From contig CAYSDF010000044.1 of the NCBI GenBank assembly GCA_964429675.1, positions 1 through 6,666 on the forward strand: a DNA stretch of 6,666 bases. The letters run 5' to 3'. Source of the DNA: GWA2-44-9 sp964429675. GTDB lineage: Bacteria; Patescibacteriota; Minisyncoccia; 2-02-FULL-40-12; GWA2-44-9. A program made the position numbers and the translations under genes. The notes under the pieces are model-generated. The model was not told where the DNA came from. It did not search any database and saw only the letters and a list, made by a program, of their open reading frames with translations. Shown one piece after another: positions 6,051 through 6,666 of this stretch (the first letter of the stretch is position 1; the number at the start of each line of letters is the position of its first letter).

Positions 6051-6084
6051 AAAAAGAAAAGGAGGTGATCCTCCTTTTCTTTTT
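6051..6084 (+). terminator. Strong intrinsic terminator after nrdJ
   Basis: aaaaagaaaaggagg (6051-6065) and cctccttttcttttt (6070-6084) form a perfect 15-bp stem with the tetraloop tgat. The 3' arm supplies a long U-rich tract and the 5' arm an A-rich one, so it should work in both directions. It closes the nrdJ unit and separates it from comEC 25 bp downstream. Its apex, aaaggaggtgatcc (6058-6071), is also complementary to the conserved 3' end of bacterial 16S rRNA. Confidence 0.88.
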
Positions 6085-6108
6085 GGCATATTTTGCTAGA
6101 GTCTCTGG

Positions 6109-6630
6109 ATGCACAAATCTCAGGTCTTCTTGTATCTTCTGGCGTCTTTCATAGGTGGAGTTTTTGTAGGTTCTTTTTGGTTTATATCTGTAAGCTGGAT
6201 GCTAGCCCTGATTATCGGTGCCATGTCGGTAATCGCTATTGCCGCCTATCATAAATCAACTTCTAAATCTAAAAAGGCTGTCTTAAATAAAAAAATTGGG
6301 ATTCTCATCGGATTTTTAATAATATCTTTTATTTTTGGAGTTTTTAGGTTTAATAGTTTTAATTTAGAAAGTAGTATTTTAGAGGAATTTAGTAAAAATA
6401 TCACTGGTCCAATTCAGCTGATTGGTTATGTTGGCGGAGAGCCAGATATATCCGCAGGTAGAACGAATTTTACTTTTGAGGCTAGAAAAGTCGTCGTTAA
6501 CGATCGTGCAATTGAAATAAATGAGAAGGTCTTGGTGACCACCGATACTTCTGAAAGATATAATTTTGGCGATCAACTGGCCATCGCCGGAACTCTTAAA
6601 AAACCTCAGAACTTCAGAGATTTTGACTAG
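6109..6630 (+). CDS. comEC: ComEC/Rec2-like DNA-uptake channel, N-terminal part (ends at in-frame TAG)
   Basis: ComEC forms the inner-membrane channel for single-stranded DNA in natural transformation. The 173-residue frame matches only its N-terminal end. Three hydrophobic segments (about 6-24, 28-47 and 62-81) are split by a Lys-rich loop. An extracytoplasmic DUF4131-like OB-fold region follows (about 100-168), with GYVGGEPDISAGRTNFTFEA and the typical GDQLAIAGTLKKPQNF. A normal ComEC is several hundred residues longer, with a multi-pass competence domain. Here a TAG (6628-6630) falls where the family usually has Tyr (FDY), and the frame continues with family-like sequence to the window edge. 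The gene is thus either broken by a nonsense mutation, affected by a sequence error, or read through. There is no clear ribosome-binding site or promoter match in the 24 bp after the terminator. The assignment rests on topology and the DUF4131-like pattern. Confidence 0.72.
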   Translation: MHKSQVFLYLLASFIGGVFVGSFWFISVSWMLALIIGAMSVIAIAAYHKSTSKSKKAVLNKKIGILIGFLIISFIFGVFRFNSFNLESSILEEFSKNITGPIQLIGYVGGEPDISAGRTNFTFEARKVVVNDRAIEINEKVLVTTDTSERYNFGDQLAIAGTLKKPQNFRDFD

Positions 6631-6666
6631 ATTACTTATCTGAAGAAGGGCGGGATAAGTAAGACT
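6631..6666 (+). pseudogene. In-frame continuation of comEC beyond the TAG (partial, cut by window edge)
   Basis: The twelve codons after the TAG, in the same frame, read ITYLKKGGISKT with no further stop. They fit the family pattern FDY-x-x-YL-x-x-x-GI that follows the GDxLxIxGxLKxPxNF segment in ComEC proteins. Replacing the TAG with TAT or TAC would restore FDYITYLKKGGIS. The rest of the gene, if present, lies beyond the window. Confidence 0.55.

Noticed and set aside
6379..6576. Minus-strand ORF opposite the comEC-like gene
   Set aside because: It lies within the sense frame that has ComEC-like topology and motifs, and has no support of its own.
6628..6630. Alternative genetic code with UAG as sense
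   Set aside because: UAG ends ftsA and ftsZ exactly at their expected C termini, and UGA ends nrdJ after its final cysteine motif, so no reassignment is needed or supported.

Overview
The window carries five coding elements, all on the + strand: ftsA, ftsZ, nrdJ (class II, B12-dependent ribonucleotide reductase), a possible 19-codon ORF, and the 5' part of a comEC-like gene that runs to the right edge. The moderate GC, weak or absent Shine-Dalgarno sequences, FtsA tail (KVKEWLKNFLP), FtsZ tail (DIPAFIRRKMK) and repeated cccgcc/ggcggg palindromes between genes suggest a Patescibacteria (CPR) genome, probably Parcubacteria-like. This assignment is inferred from protein style; no marker RNA is present. 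UAG and UGA both act as ordinary stops.

Layout. Positions 1-40 hold an AT-rich 9-bp tandem repeat in front of ftsA. ftsA (41-1285) and ftsZ (1398-2615) form the divisome pair. Their 112-bp spacer holds a consensus-like DnaA box, a hairpin and a candidate ftsZ promoter. Positions 2616-3090 (475 bp) contain no convincing full gene but are crowded. They hold a second, synonymously diverged copy of the last nine ftsZ codons plus a stop, two inverted copies of a GC-rich palindromic repeat, a terminator-like hairpin, a good sigma70-type promoter match, and a GC-rich, highly foldable leader before nrdJ. nrdJ (3091-5970) looks full length, with all catalytic and redox cysteines. After it come a possible tiny ORF and a very strong 15-bp terminator hairpin whose apex is complementary to the 3' end of 16S rRNA. 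The comEC-like ORF (6109-6630) stops at a TAG, but the same frame then continues with family-like sequence to the edge.

How the genes work together. FtsZ forms the cytokinetic ring and FtsA anchors it to the membrane through its amphipathic tail, binding the conserved FtsZ C-terminal peptide. NrdJ makes deoxyribonucleotides for replication. ComEC is the inner-membrane DNA channel used in natural uptake, which could feed nucleotides or genes to a streamlined cell. I see no defence system, mobile element with a transposase, CRISPR array, tRNA or rRNA. The most unusual signals are the duplicated ftsZ tail with its palindromic repeat, the in-frame TAG in comEC, and the structured nrdJ leader.
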